Shown one piece after another: positions 13,952 through 27,600 of a DNA stretch of 39,694 bases. Location of the stretch: positions 1-39,694 of the forward strand of contig CABHPA010000162.1 in assembly GCA_902168245.1 (NCBI GenBank), in the 5' to 3' direction. This stretch comes from Candidatus Melainabacteria bacterium. GTDB taxonomy: Bacteria > Cyanobacteriota > Vampirovibrionia > Vampirovibrionales > Vampirovibrionaceae. Both the position numbers and the translations under genes were made by a program. Every line of letters begins with the position of its first letter. The first letter of the stretch is position 1. The notes under the pieces are model-generated. The model was not told the origin of the DNA, ran no database searches, and saw only the letters and a program-made list of their open reading frames with translations.

Positions 13952-15304
13952 TCATTCGGGGAGCCGATCGGCTTCTAATCGTTTAACGACTTGCTCAATC
14001 ATGCTTTCCCATGTCTGAAATGGCTGGCTTCTAAAAAGGGTCAGACTCGGATACCAGGGCGAATGCTCCCCCTCCAATAACCAGCGCCACTCTGAACCAT
14101 ATGGCAATAAGACCCAGCAAGGCTTATTCATGGCCCCAGCCAAGTGCACAATTGCGGTATCGGCAGTGATCAATAGGTCCAGCTCTTCTAAAACAGCTGC
14201 CGTATCAGCAAAATCCTGTACCCGACTCCCCCAATCTTCCAGTAAACAATCAAAACCCAGTTGTTTGAGCTGTTGGGTCTGCGGCCCTTTCTGTAAACTG
14301 ACCCAGGTGATATTGGGCAGGGCCAGCAACGGGGCAAACAATTCCAATGGAATCGAACGGTTTCTGACGCCTACATCCGAATGCCCACTACCCCAAACAG
14401 TCCCGATTTTGAGTCTGGCTCCTGGCTTTTCGGGGACTCCCAGTCGATAAAAAGGCGCTTTCAGATAGGGGAATGGGCCGGGAATGGTTTCCAGTTCCGT
14501 TTGAAACAAATGAGGCAAGCTGAGTAAAGAAGTATGGCACTCAAATGCGGGTAATCGATCCCCTGGCGCCACTACCTGATCCACGCCAGTCACGGTTTCC
14601 ATGAGCCGCTTTAAGGGCTGAGGACACTCCAAAATAATCCGTCCCCCGGCCTTTTTAATCAGCGGAATATAGCGACAAAATTGCAAGGTATCCCCAAAAC
14701 CCTGCTCCGCATAGAGCAATAAGGTCTTTCCGTTGAGAGGACAACCGTCCCATTTGGGTTGAGAATATGGTTTCACCAATCGGGGTTCATAGCCAAAACG
14801 ACTTTCATAAGCGTAAAAACCGTCCCGGTATCTGCCCAGTTGCAACAGGCAAGTGGCCCGATCGTATTGAGCATCCACCCGGTTGGGATCCAGTTTCAAC
14901 ACTTGTTCAAAGCAGGCAATGGCTTTTTCCGGCTGCTGGTGATCCATATAGACCAACCCCAGATTATGGTGCGCACCAATAAAATTGGGATCCAGAGCAA
15001 TGGCTTTTTCCAGAATGGGAATGGCTTCATCCAATTTCCCCAAGGCCCGCAATCCACCACCCCAATTACTGAGAGCCGCCACATGATCAGGATCCAAATG
15101 AATCGCTTGCTGGTAAGCCACCAGGGCGGCTTTGGTATGCCCCAGAGTCCGCAGCGCCACCCCCAGATTGGCATACCCATCCGCATTGGGAGATTGATTC
15201 AGCAACGCCCGGTATTTTTCCAGGGCCGCCCCGGTCTTACCTGCTTGCTGCAAGACCAGGGCTTCCTGAAATAAAGGATTAGTTATGCCATCCTGCTGCA
15301 ACAA
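13952..15304 (-). CDS. TPR-repeat glycosyltransferase (GT9/heptosyltransferase-like domain)
   Basis: 450 residues. TPR repeats occupy residues 8-175: ADGYANLGVALRTLGHTKAA, HVAALSNWGGGLRALGKLDEA, FIGAHHNLGLVYMDHQQPEKA and DAQYDRATCLLQLGRY. A GT-B glycosyltransferase domain follows (about 190-445), with LLLYAEQGFGDTLQFCRYIP and the heptosyltransferase-type nucleotide-sugar motif ADTAIVHLAGA (381-391). This architecture is known in bacteria that glycosylate cell-surface or secreted proteins. The start is TTG at 15304 (or TTG 15301); an in-frame stop lies just upstream and there is no internal Met before residue 120. It overlaps the end of the giant RTX gene by 26 bases, so translation by reinitiation is likely. 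Modification of the RTX protein is my inference; LPS or capsule sugars are alternatives. Confidence 0.85.
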   Translation of the reverse strand: MLQQDGITNPLFQEALVLQQAGKTGAALEKYRALLNQSPNADGYANLGVALRTLGHTKAALVAYQQAIHLDPDHVAALSNWGGGLRALGKLDEAIPILEKAIALDPNFIGAHHNLGLVYMDHQQPEKAIACFEQVLKLDPNRVDAQYDRATCLLQLGRYRDGFYAYESRFGYEPRLVKPYSQPKWDGCPLNGKTLLLYAEQGFGDTLQFCRYIPLIKKAGGRIILECPQPLKRLMETVTGVDQVVAPGDRLPAFECHTSLLSLPHLFQTELETIPGPFPYLKAPFYRLGVPEKPGARLKIGTVWGSGHSDVGVRNRSIPLELFAPLLALPNITWVSLQKGPQTQQLKQLGFDCLLEDWGSRVQDFADTAAVLEELDLLITADTAIVHLAGAMNKPCWVLLPYGSEWRWLLEGEHSPWYPSLTLFRSQPFQTWESMIEQVVKRLEADRLPE

Positions 15305-15660
15305 TGTTCATTAAATCCGTATTATTTTTGACATCATCCAAGTTGGTCATGGAAATACTGTGGGAGGTGGCATAGGCTGCCATATCCGCCACAATCTGGT
15401 TAATATCGGCATCGGTCATGTAGTAACCATTCCCCAGTTCAATCCGCTCAATGGCCGGTGTATCGGCCAGTTGTGCCTGAATGGTGATCACATCCGTGGC
15501 ATTGCTGCTGTACCCAATCTGTAAATCCCCGTTACTCATGTACAAGGCCACACTGGAAACCGTAATGCCACTGCCCAGTTGAACCTTATCCACATTCCCA
15601 GCAGTCGGGTCGCTGTCTATTACCAGATCCTGACCGTCCCCGATATTAAAGGCATACGTA
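15279..15660 (-). other. C-terminal type I secretion region of the RTX giant
   Basis: The last complete repeat (TLNGGAGNDTYAFNIGDG) is followed by DLVIDSDPTAGNVDKVQLGSGITVSSVALYMSNGDL...DTPAIERIELGNGYYMTDADI, the HCBP-related block that commonly closes RTX proteins. The final ~35 residues (MAAYATSHSISMTNLDDVKNNTDLMNIVAAGWHN) are helical with few charges near the end, consistent with an uncleaved type I signal. The exact signal cannot be delimited by eye. Confidence 0.7.
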
Positions 15661-18600
15661 TCGTTTCCGGCACCCCCGTTCAGCGTGTCGTTCCCGGTAC
15701 CGCCGCTCAGGGTATCACTGCCCGCTCCACCGGTTAAGGCATTGGCCGCACTGCTGCCAGTGAGCGTGTCGTTACCTGCCCCACTGATGGCGTTTTCCAG
15801 GGCATTGCTAGACCAGGTGGCCCGGGTGCCATCGGCTGGCAAATACGGATCCGTAGGGGCCGTAAAATTGGATGTATGCAGCACCTCGGTATTGGTCAGA
15901 TACACATCGGCAATGGCGCCGTTGACCCCTGAACTACCGGTATTGGTGGCGCCAATGGTCAAACCGCCGGAACCGTTATAAATTTTGCCGGTGCTGGCGC
16001 TGGACATATCCAACACCCCATCCACATACACCTTATACCCGCCGGTATTGGAATAAGTGAATTCTAGGTCATACCAGGTGTTTGCAGACCAGCTGGTCTT
16101 GGTGCCGTTGTTGTTATTGGTGACATCAAAGCTGCTGCCGTTGGATGAGATGGACATCTGCAACTTATTGCTGGCTAGAAACAGTAACTGGAGGGAATAG
16201 GTGGTTGAACCATACACCAGGCTGACTTGAGAGCCTAAAGCGCCCAACTTGAACTTAAAGCGTAGGGTCATTTGATCCCCGCTTAAGCCAATGCCCGTGG
16301 TCCGAATATAATCCCCCGAACCGTCCAGGGCGATATGCTTTTCCCCGCTTTTCCAGGGACTGCTGCTTTGTACGCTGGCATTACCAAACAAACTCCAGGC
16401 ATTCCCAAACGCATCAGCAACTGTGGTGCTGCCATCGGTTCCACCAAAACGGAGTAAAGAACGGGTGATATCTGTTTGACTGGGTACATAAGTGGCATCT
16501 GTTTTAGTCAGATCAATGCTCATACCACCACTCACGCTGCTGAAATCCAGCGTATCCGTACCGGCGCTGTCTGTGATCACATCGCTACCGTAAGAGGCCC
16601 CGAATTTATACGTATCGTTCCCAGAACCGCCATCCAGGGAATCGTTACCCGCTCCGCCAGTCAGACTGTTATCCGACGTACTGCCGGTCAGACTGTCGTT
16701 GCCAGATCCGCCAATCAGGTTTTCCATGGCCCCTGAACTCCAGCTCACCGTATTTCCGGCACTGGCCGTAAAGCTGGTACTGCCCAGACTGACCGTGACC
16801 CCACTACTGAAGCCAGAGAAATCCAAGGTATCCGTACCGGCACTATCCGTAATGGTATCCGTGCCAAAGCCGCTGGCAAATTTGTAGGTGTCGTTGCCAG
16901 ATCCACCATCCAGCGCATCATTTCCGGTTCCACCAGTCAGGATATTGTCTCCCGTACTGCCGGTTAAGCTATCGTTACCAGAACCTGTGATCAAGTTCTC
17001 GATCGTCCCAGCACCCCAACCCACCGTATTCCCCGCACTTTCGGTGAAACTGGTACTCGCCAAGCTGATGCTCAATGCACTGCTAAAGGCGGAAAAATCC
17101 AGTGTATCGGAACCACTTGCGTCATTCACGGTATCCGTTCCAAAGCCGCTGGCAAATTTATAGGTATCCTCCCCAGCCCCGCCTTCCAGGCTGTCATTAC
17201 CGCTACCACCCACCAGCGTGTCTGTTCCGTCTTCCCCACTCAGGGCATCATTGCCAGAGCCACCATCCAGGGAATCGTTGCCCACACCCCCAAACAGGCT
17301 ATCTTCTCCGCTGGAAGCAGACAGCGTATCATTGCCCGCTCCACCGGTTAAGCTATTTGCTTGTGTATTCCCGTTGAGCGTATCGTTACCGGAACCCCCA
17401 GTCAGGTTTTCCATGGTATTCGAACTCCAGGACACTGAATCCAGAACATTGTAGGGGATGGTAGAAGGGACAAAATTGGTGGTGTGCAAGACTTCCGTAT
17501 TGCTCAGGAAGAGATCGGCCACCGCCCCATTCAAACCACTGCTGCCACTATTGCTGGCCCCCACGGTTAAGCCGCCGGAACCGTTATAAATTTTACCGGT
17601 ACTGGCCGTGGACATATCCAATACTCCATCCACATACACCTTATAACCAGCCGTATTGGAGTAAGTGAATTCCAGATCGTACCAGGTATTGGTGGCCCAA
17701 CTGGTCTTGATTCCGTTGTTGTTATTGGTGACATCAAAGCTGCTGCCGTTGGAAGAGATGGACATCTGTAGCCTGCCGGACAGGTAATACAACTGCAAGG
17801 AATACGTACTGGCCCCATAAACCAGTGTCTGGTTGGTGCCGGTGGCATTCAATTTGAATTTGAAACGCAGCGTCATCTCATTCCCGGTAAGGCCCACTGC
17901 CGTGGTTCGGATGTAATCCCCCGAACCATCCAGGGCTACATGCTTTTCTCCCGTCAGCCATGGACTGCTGCTTTGAATGCTGGCATTGCCAAAGGCGCTC
18001 CAGGTATGCCCGTATTCATCCGTCATGGTGGTGCTGCTATCTGCTCCCCCAAAATGGAGCAGAGAATGCAATCCATCTGCGCTCAACGTGCCATCCTGAT
18101 ACCGGGTCTGGGTCAAATCCAGGGTCAGGTTTTTGGTAAAGCTACTGAAATCCAGGGTATCAGAACCACTTGCATCGGTAATGGTATCCGCCCCAAAACC
18201 ACTATTGATCTGGTAGCGATCATTGCCCTGACCGCCGTTCAATTGATCATTTCCAGCGCTGGCAATCAGCAGATCATCCCCGTCACCACCCAGTAGCGTA
18301 TCTTGTCCGGTAGATCCATCCAGCGTGTCATTCCCACTGCCGCCATCCAGCACATTCGAAGCACTATTCCCTAGGATCGTATCGCCAGCGGAACCCGTCT
18401 TCACATTTTCAATCTGCCCGGTAGGCCAGACCAGCGTATTACCAAAGGCATCCGTACTGTGGGTGGCGTTGGACAAATCGATATTCATGGCAGTCACAAT
18501 GCTGCTGAAATCAAACGTATCGGTTCCCGCGCTATCGATAATACTGTCTAACCCGAAATCCGAACTGAAGACATAAGTATCGTCCCCGTCTCCGCCATTG

Positions 18601-21600
18601 AGTGTATCCTGTCCCTGACCTGCCGCCAGCGTATCGTTACCAGTCCCGCCAATCAGCAGGTTATTGGCGCTGGTTCCGGTCAGGCTGTCATTGCCGGTCC
18701 CACCGGTAATGTTTTCCAGCGTATTGGCTGTCCAAGCAATGGTATTGCCCGCGCTTTCCGTCATGCCCGTACTGCTTAAGTCCACCGTCAGGTTGGAGGT
18801 TAAGGCAGATAAATCCAGGGTGTCCGCACCATCTGAATCCGTAATGGTATCAGCGCCAAAGCCACTAGCGAACTGGTAGGTGTCGTTCCCAGCCCCACCA
18901 TCCAGGCTGTCGTTGCCCGCACCGCCACTGAGAATATCGTTTCCAATCCCGCCACTCAGTACATTGGCGCTACTAGTCCCTACCAGGGTATCGTTTCCGG
19001 ACCCCGTGGTGGCATTTTCCATGGCGTTACTGGCCCAGGTCGCCCGAGTGGCCCCGTTGGGCAGGTAAGAAGTGGCAGGCGGGGTGAAATTGGATGTATG
19101 CAGCACCTCGGTATTGGTCAGGTACACATCGGCAATGGCGCCGTTGACCCCTGAACTGCCGGTATTGGAAGCGCCAATGGTCAAGCCGCCGGAACCGTTA
19201 TAGATCTTGCCGGTGCTGGCGCTGGACATATCCAATACCCCATCCACATACACCTTATAACCAGCCGTATTGGAATAAGTGAATTCCAGGTCATACCAAG
19301 TGTTTGCAGACCAACTGGTCTTGGTGCCGTTGTTGTTATTGGTGACATCAAAGCTGCTGCCGTTGGAAGAGATGGACATCTGTAGCTTATTGCTGGCTAG
19401 AAACAGTAACTGGAGAGAATATGTGGTTGAGCCGTATACGAGACTGACTTGAGAACCCAAGGCGCCCAGCTTGAACTTAAAGCGCAGAGTCATTTGATCC
19501 CCGCTTAAGCCAATGCCTGTAGTGCGAATATAATCCCCCGAACCGTCCAGGGCAATATGCTTTTCCCCGCTCTTCCAGGGACTGCTGCTCTGTACGCTGG
19601 CATTGCCGTATAAACTCCAGGTATTGGCGAAATAATCTGTGATCGCGGTACTGCCGTCCGTCCCGCTGAAGCGTAATAAGGAGCGGGTTGTATCGCTTTG
19701 ATTGGACAGATCGGTGGCTTCGGTTTTGGTTAAATCCACCGTCATGCCGTTGGTAGCCTTGCTGAAATCCAGCGTGTCCACCCCGGCGCTATCCGTAATG
19801 CTGGCTTCCCCGTTGCCCGTAAAACGATAAATATCGTTTCCGGCCCCGCCATCCAGCGTGTCGCTACCGGAACCACCGGTCAGAATATTATCCGACGCAT
19901 TTCCGGTCAGGCTGTCGTTGCCAGAGCCGCCAATCAGGTTTTCCATGGCGCCCGAGCTCCAACTCACCGTATTTCCGGCGCTGGCTGTAAAGCTGGTAGA
20001 ACCCAGACTGACCGTGACCCCGGTATTGAAGGCCGAGAAATCCAGGGTATCCGCACCAGAGGCATCTGTAATGGTGTCTGTGCCAAAACCGCTGGCAAAT
20101 TTATAGGTGTCATTGCCAGAACTGCCATCCAGGGCATCGTTGCCCGTGCCGCCGGTGAGGGTGTTGTCCCCCGTGCTGCCCGTCAACGTATCATTCCCGG
20201 TTCCTCCAATCAGGTTTTCCATGGCCCCGGCATCCCAGCTCACCGTGTTCCCGGCGCTGGCCGTAAAGCTGGTGCTGGCTAAACTGACACTGACGGCGCT
20301 GGTGAACGCTGAAAAATCCAACGTGTCTGATCCGGCGGCATCCGTAATGCTATCGGTTCCAAATCCGCTGGCAAAACTGTACGTGTCGTTCCCGTCCCCA
20401 CCGTCCAGGGTGTCGTTGCCCGTCCCGCCGGTGAGCGTGTCATTACCCGTCCCGCCCGTTAAGCGGTTATCCGAGCTATTCCCGGTGAGTGCATCATTTC
20501 CGGTGCCACCCACCAGGTTTTCCATGGCGCCACTGGACCAACTGACCGTATTTCCGGCGCTTTCCGTAAAACTGGTATTCCCCAAGCTCACAGTAACTGC
20601 GTTGCTGAAGGCCGAAAAATCCAGCGTATCGGAACCGGAAGCATCGCTAATGGTATCCGTGCCAAACCCGGAGGCAAATTTATAGGCATCGTTGCCTGCC
20701 CCACCGTCCAGAGAATCGTTGCCTTGCCCTCCGGTCAGAATATTGTCGCCACTACTGCCGCTGAGCGTATCGTTGCCCGTAGTGCCAATGGCATTCTCCA
20801 TGGCGTTGGCCGCCCAGATGATCTCATTGGTATCCCCGTACAGATTGATGGCGCTTTGCGTAGAAGGGGTAAAGTTTGCCGTATGCAGCAGATCCGTATT
20901 GGTTAGATAAATATCGGAAATAGCTCCGTTGAATCCATTGTTCCCCGTGTTTGAAGCACCAATGGTAAACCCGCCAGAACCATTATAAATCTTACCGGTA
21001 TTGGTGGTGGACATATCCAGGACCCCATCCACATACACCTTGTAACCGCCGGTGCTGGAATAGGTTAATTCCACGTCATACCAGGTATTGGCCGCCCAAT
21101 TGGTTTTGACCCCATTGTTGTTATTGGTGACATTAAAGCTGCTGCCGTTGGATGAGATGGACATCTGCAAATTGTTGGAGGACATGTAATACAACTGAAG
21201 CGAGTAAGTGCTGGCCCCATACACCAGGGTCTGATTAGATCCAGTGGCATTCAACTTGAACTTGAAGCGCAAGGTCATCTGATCTCCGGTCAAGCCCACA
21301 CTGCTGGTTCTCAGATAATCCCCGTTGCCATCCAGGGTGAGATATTTTTCCCCGGTTTTCCAGGGCGTGGCGCTTTGAATGGCCATATTGCCATACGCAG
21401 TCCAGGTGGCCCCAAACTGATCGGAAACAGTGGGGCTACCATCCGCTCCGGTCAATAGCGGTAAAGCACGGCCCGTGTTCGACAGGCTAAAACTGGTATT
21501 GGCCAGGTTCAGGTTAATGGCGGTGCCAAACTGGCTGAAGTCCAGCGTATCGGAACCCGAAGCATCCGTAATGGTGTCAGAACCCATGGGGCCACTGAGA

Positions 21601-24600
21601 ATGCGGTAGGTGTCGTTGCCCGCTCCCCCGTCCAGCGCATTGCTGATCAGGTTTCCGGTCAGCACGTTATCCGAAGCGTTCCCAATCACAGTGGTGGCTG
21701 TATCGCCATACAAAATAATGTTTTCGATATTCTCGCTCAAGACATAACTGGTATTGGCATAAACGGTGTCAATGCCTTCACTGGCGTTTTCAACCACCAC
21801 ATCGGAGCTATTATCCACCGTGTAGACATCATTTCCAACGCCACCCACTAGGGTGTCCATCCCCAATCCCCCGTCCAGGCTATCGCTGCCCAGACCGCCG
21901 CTTAAACTGTTGTCTTGCGCGTTCCCGGTAATTTTATTATCCAGCGCGTTCCCAGCCCCCAGAATGGCGGTGATGCCAGTTAAAGTCAGGTTTTCCACAT
22001 TGGCCGATAAGGTCCAATCCGCACTGGATTCTACGGAATCGGCACCTTCATTGGCATTTTCCAGAACCACATCCTGGCTGGAATCCACCACGTAGGTGTC
22101 GTTTCCGACTCCGCCCGCCATGGTGTCGTTTCCTGCCCCGCCGTCAATCCGGTTATCCCCAGTATTGCCAATGACCAAGTTGTCTATGGCGTTCCCGGTC
22201 CCGCTGATATTCCCTGTACTGATCAGGGTCAGTTTTTCAATATTGGTCCCCAGCACGTAATCGATGCTGGCATTGACCGTATCGGTGCCTTCATTGGCAT
22301 TTTCGGTGACCGTATCGCCACTATGGTCCACATAATAGACATCGTCCCCGGTGCCGCCGGTCATGGCATCGCTGCCGGTCCCGCCATCTATGGTGTCGTT
22401 CCCATCCAGCCCGGACAAAATATTGTTGCCCGCGTTTCCGGTAATTACATTGCCCCAGGCATTCCCGGTTCCGCTGATATGGGCGGTACCGGTTAAGGTC
22501 AGATTTTCAAAATAATTGGCCAGGGTGTAGGTAATACTAGACTGAACCGTATCGGTCCCTTCGCTGGGGTTTTCGGTCAAGACATCCCCCACATTGTCCA
22601 CCACATACGTATCATCCCCGGTTCCGCCCGCCATGGTATCAGCGCCGGTTCCTCCATCCAGCGTGTCGTTTCCGGCCCCACCAGACAGGTTGTTATTTCC
22701 CGTATTCCCGGTAATCAGGTTGTGAGCCGCATTTCCTGTTCCACTCAGGTTACTGCTGCCGGTCAAGGTCAGGTTTTCCACATAATTGCTCAGCGTATAG
22801 GATGCGCTGGCCAACACCAGATCCACGCCTTCGGAAGCGTTTTCAGTGACCACATCCCCGGCATTATCCACCATATACGTGTCATTGCCCATTCCGCCAA
22901 TCAGGGTATCGCTGCCCGTTGAACCATCCAGCGTATTATTTCCGCTATTGCCGGTAATCACATTATTCAGGCTGTTTCCGGTTCCGCTGAGATTATTGCT
23001 GCCGGTGAGGGTCAGGTTTTCCAGATTACTGCCCAGCGTGTAATTGAATAAGACCTGGACGGTATCGGTTCCGGATGCCGCATTTTCCGTAATCACCGTT
23101 CCCAGGTTTTGCAGAATGTAGGTATCGTCTCCTGCCCCGCCAACCAGGGTAGAGTTGCCCTCATTGCCGGTTAATACGTTGTTGCCGCTATTACCGGTTG
23201 CCGTCAGATTACTCAAGCCGGTTAGAGTGATATTTTCTACATTACTACCCAGCGTGTAATTGATACTGGTCAGTACGGTATCCGTCCCTTCGGAAGCGTT
23301 TTCAGTGACCACATCTCCGGCGTTATCCACGGTATACGTGTCGTTACCAGTTCCGCCAATTAGAGTATCCGCCCCCGTACCCCCGTCGATCTGGTTATTT
23401 CCGCTGTTACCGGTGAGCGTATTATTGGCCGTATTTCCGGTGGCAGAGAGATCGCTAGTGCCGGTCAACGTCAGGTTCTCAATATTGGCGCCCAGGCTAT
23501 AAGTGACACTGGTTTGAATCGTATCCGTACCTTCAGCGGCGTTTTCCTGAACCACATCACTCAGGTTATCCAGCACGTATGTATCGTTCCCCAAGCCACC
23601 AACCAGAGTATCTTCCCCGATGCCACCATCCAGCGTGTCGTTACCGTCACCGCCCACCAGCACATTGTTGCCGGTATTCCCTGTTAACTGGTTATTGCCC
23701 GTATTTCCGGTACCGTTAATATTACCAGTGCTGGTTAAGGTCAGGTTCTCCAAATTGCTACCCAACGTGTAACTCACACTGGCCTGAACCGTATCGGTTC
23801 CTTCTGAGACATTTTCGGTCACCACCGTATCGATACCGGAAACCACATACGTATCGTTGCCCGCTCCGCCAAGCAGGGTGCTGGCTCCGTTATTCCCCGT
23901 GATCACGTTCGCCCCGCTATTACCGGTGGCCGTTAAAGCAGATGAACCGGTTAACGTCAGGTTCTCTAGATTGGTACCCAAGGTATAGGACACGCTACTT
24001 TGCACCGTATCGGTGCCTTCGGATGCGTTTTCAGTAATGACGGTCGTGGCATTCTGGATGGCGTAGGTGTCGTTCCCCAGTCCACCGATCAGGGTGCTGT
24101 TGCCGCTGTTGCCGCTAAGCACGTTATCCGCGCTGTTGCCAGTGGCCGTTAACGCAGATGAGCCGGTTAAAGTGAGATTTTCTACATTGCTGCCTAAGGT
24201 GTAAGACACACTGGATTGAACCGTATCCGTTCCTGCCGAAGCGCTTTCACTCACCACATCTCCGGCATTATCCACCACGTAGGTGTCGTTCCCTGTTCCG
24301 CCGCTCAGTGTATCCGCTCCCGTCCCTCCATCCAGAATGTTATTACCACTATTGCCAGTCAGCGTATTGTTGGCCGTATTGCCGGTGGCATTGAGATCCG
24401 AGGTTCCGGTTAGGGTCAGGTTTTCGACATTGGCGCTCAAGGTGTAAGAGACGCTGGCCTGCACCGTATCGGTACCTTCAGCCGCATTTTCCTGAACGAC
24501 ACTCTGTGCGCTGGAAGTCACATAGGTGTCGTTCCCCGCACCGCCACTCAAGGTGCTCAGGCCGGTACCATCGCTAAGAGTATTGTCCAGACTATTTCCG

Positions 24601-27600
24601 GTGCCGCTCAAGGCGTTGCTACCGGTCAGCGTCAAGTTCTCCACATTGGCGCTCAGTGTATAAGTGACACTGCTTTGTACCGTATCGGTTCCTGCTGCAG
24701 CGCCCTCGGTGACAACGGTGGCTGCATTGGAAATGATATAGGTATCGTTGCCCGCTCCGCCAATCAGCGTACTAGCCGCATTATTGCCGGTGAGCACATT
24801 ATTCAGACTGTTTCCGGTACCGTTCAGGGCACTGCTGCCGGTCAGGGTCAGGTTTTCCACATTGGTGCTTAAGGTGTACGACACGCTGGATTGTACCGTA
24901 TCTGTGCCTTCACTCGCATTTTCCGTAATCACCGTGGCGCTGTTGGAAATGATGTAGAGATCGTTGCCCATCCCTCCAATCAGGGTGCTGGCGGCATTAT
25001 TGCCGGTCAGGATGTTATCCAGACTGTTCCCTGTGGCGGTCAAAGCAGAACCACCAGTCAGGGTCAGATTTTCTGTGTTGGCACTTAAGGTATAGGAGAG
25101 GCTGGCCTGAATTGTATCAATACCTTCACTGGCATTTTCAGTGACCACATCCCCACTGTTATCCACGATGTAGACATCGTCCCCGAGTCCGCCAATCAGG
25201 CTGTCTGCGCCCAATCCACCATCTAGCGTGTTATCGCTGCTGTTACCGGTCATCACATTCGCGCCACTATTGCCAGTACCGGCAGTTGAGTTATAACCAG
25301 TGAGGGTAAGATTTTCCAGATTGGCGCCCAGCGTATAGGACACGCTGCTTTGTACCGTATCGGTGCCTTCTGCCGCGTTTTCGGTAATCACCATGGTGGC
25401 GTTCTGAATCACGTAGATGTCGTTACCCGTGCCACCCGCTAAAGTGCTGTTGCCTTCATTGCCAATTAAAGTGTTGTTGAGACTGTTCCCCACCGCATTC
25501 AGGGCGGCTGTACCGATCAGCATCAGGTTTTCCAGGTTGCTACCCAAAGTCCAGCTAATGGAAGATTCCACCATGTCCGTGCCTTCAGACGCGCTTTCCG
25601 TAATCACATCGCTAGCGCTTTCTACCACGTAGGTATCGTCTCCGGTCCCGCCAATCAGGGTGTCCGCACCAGCACTACCATCCAGCGTGTCGTTTCCGGC
25701 GCCGCCGGAAAGCTGGTTAGCGGATTCATTGCCGGTTAGCCAGTTATCCAGGGTGTTGCCAGTCCCGTTAATCGCCCCACTACCGGTCATCAGGGTGAGA
25801 TCTTCAACATTGGCCCCCAATGTGTAGGTCACACTGGCCAGCACTGTGTCATAGCCTTCATCCACGAATTCCCCGGTCAGATCCCCGGCATTATCCACCA
25901 GATACGTATCGTCTCCGGCACCCCCGATCAGGACATCCGCCCCGGCGCCTCCATCCAGGATATTATCGCCACTATTTCCGGTAATCCGGTTATTGCTGCT
26001 GTTCCCGGTTCCGTTGATGCTGTTGGTACCCATTAACATGAGATCTTCAATGTTGGCAGACAGTGTGTAAGAGACGCTGGCTTTGACCAGATCCGAACCT
26101 TCAGCGCTGTTTTCGGTAATCACATCTCCGCTGTTATCCACGATATAGGTATCGTTCCCGGTACCGCCCACCAGGGTATCCGCCCCGATACCGCCATCCA
26201 GAATATCGTTTCCGGCATTGCCGGTTAGTGTGTTGTTCCGGCTATTTCCGCTCAGTTCGTTATCCAACGTGTTTCCGGTTCCGTCAATTACATTCAGACC
26301 GGTCAGAATCAGATTCTCAATGTTGCTGGCCAGCGTGTACGTTGCTGAGGATTGAACCGTATCAACGCCTTCTCCGCTATTTTCCGTAATTACATCGCTG
26401 GAATTATCCACTAGGTACAAGTCATTGCCCGTACCACCTACCAGAGTATCCACCCCGGTTCCACCGTCCAGCGTGTCATCTCCAGCTAGAGCCGTAAGCA
26501 GGTTGGTGCCGCTATTTCCTACCAGCCAGTTGTTCAGGGTATTGCCGGTTCCGTTGATATTGCTGCTGCCGGTTAAAAACAGGTATTCCAGATTATTGGA
26601 TAAAGTGTAACTGATACTGGCATTGACGCTATCGGTGCCTTCCGAAGCGTTTTCGGTGATCACATCTCCGGCATTGTCTACCGTGTATATATCGTTGCCG
26701 ATGCCGCCAATCAGGGTATCCGCTCCGGTGCCGCCGTCCAGAGTATCGTTGCCATCTAGACCCGTGAGTAGGTTGGCTGCCGTATTGCCGATCAGGATGT
26801 TGTTATAAGCATTCCCGGTTCCGTTGATAGCGGAAGCGCCGGTGAGCGTTAAATTTTCCAGATAGGGATCCAGACTGAAAGCCACGGCGGATTGAACGGT
26901 ATCCACCCCTTCCCCGGCCTTTTCCTGAATCAGATCCCCGATACTGTCGATCACATAGGTATCGCTGCCGTCCCCGCCAATCAAGGTATCCGAGCCCGTG
27001 CTGCCATCCAGAATATTGTCGCCGTCATTGCCGATCAACACATTATTGGTGCTGTTGCCCGTAGCGTTAATATCCCCACTGCCAGTAAGGGTCAAATTCT
27101 CCAGGTTGCTGCCCAGGGTATAATTGACTGAAGACTGGACTGAATCGCTGCCCTCACTGGCGTTTTCGGTGATCATTGTTGCAGCGTTAGAAATAACATA
27201 AGTATCATTCCCCGCATTACCAATCAGGGTACTGGCCGCATCATTGGCAGTTAGAACGTTATTGGCACTGTTGCCCACGCCGGTTAAGGCCGACGTGCCG
27301 GTGAGGGCTAGGTTCTCTAAATTACTGGATAAGGTGTAACTGAAGCCGGTTTGAACCGTATCGGTGCCTTCTGAGGCATTTTCGGTAATGACCGTTGAAC
27401 TGTTGGCCACAATGTAAGTATCGTTCCCCAGACCGCCAATCAGGGTACTAGCCGCATTGTTCCCAGTGATCACGTTATCTAGACTGTTACCGGTTGCGGT
27501 GAGGGTAGAACCGCCGGTAAGAGTCAAATTCTCTACATTGGCTCCCAGCGTATAGGACAGGCTGGTCTGAACCGTATCGGCCCCCTCACTGATGGCTTCC

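Larger units (their letters stand above)
15660..21610 (-). repeat. Serralysin-like calcium repeat region, 12 units, four carrying LamG
   Basis: Units carry a core like FASGFGTDTITDASGSDTLDFSAF followed by a strand (VTVSLGSTSF), W.SGAMENLIGG and several GGxGNDxL nonapeptides. I count 12 cores, the last being the divergent terminal NIGDGQDLVIDS copy that lies just below 15660. In copies 1, 5, 8 and 11 a LamG-like domain is inserted between the strand and the W..NAMEN part. High DNA similarity between copies suggests repeated duplication. Confidence 0.85.
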
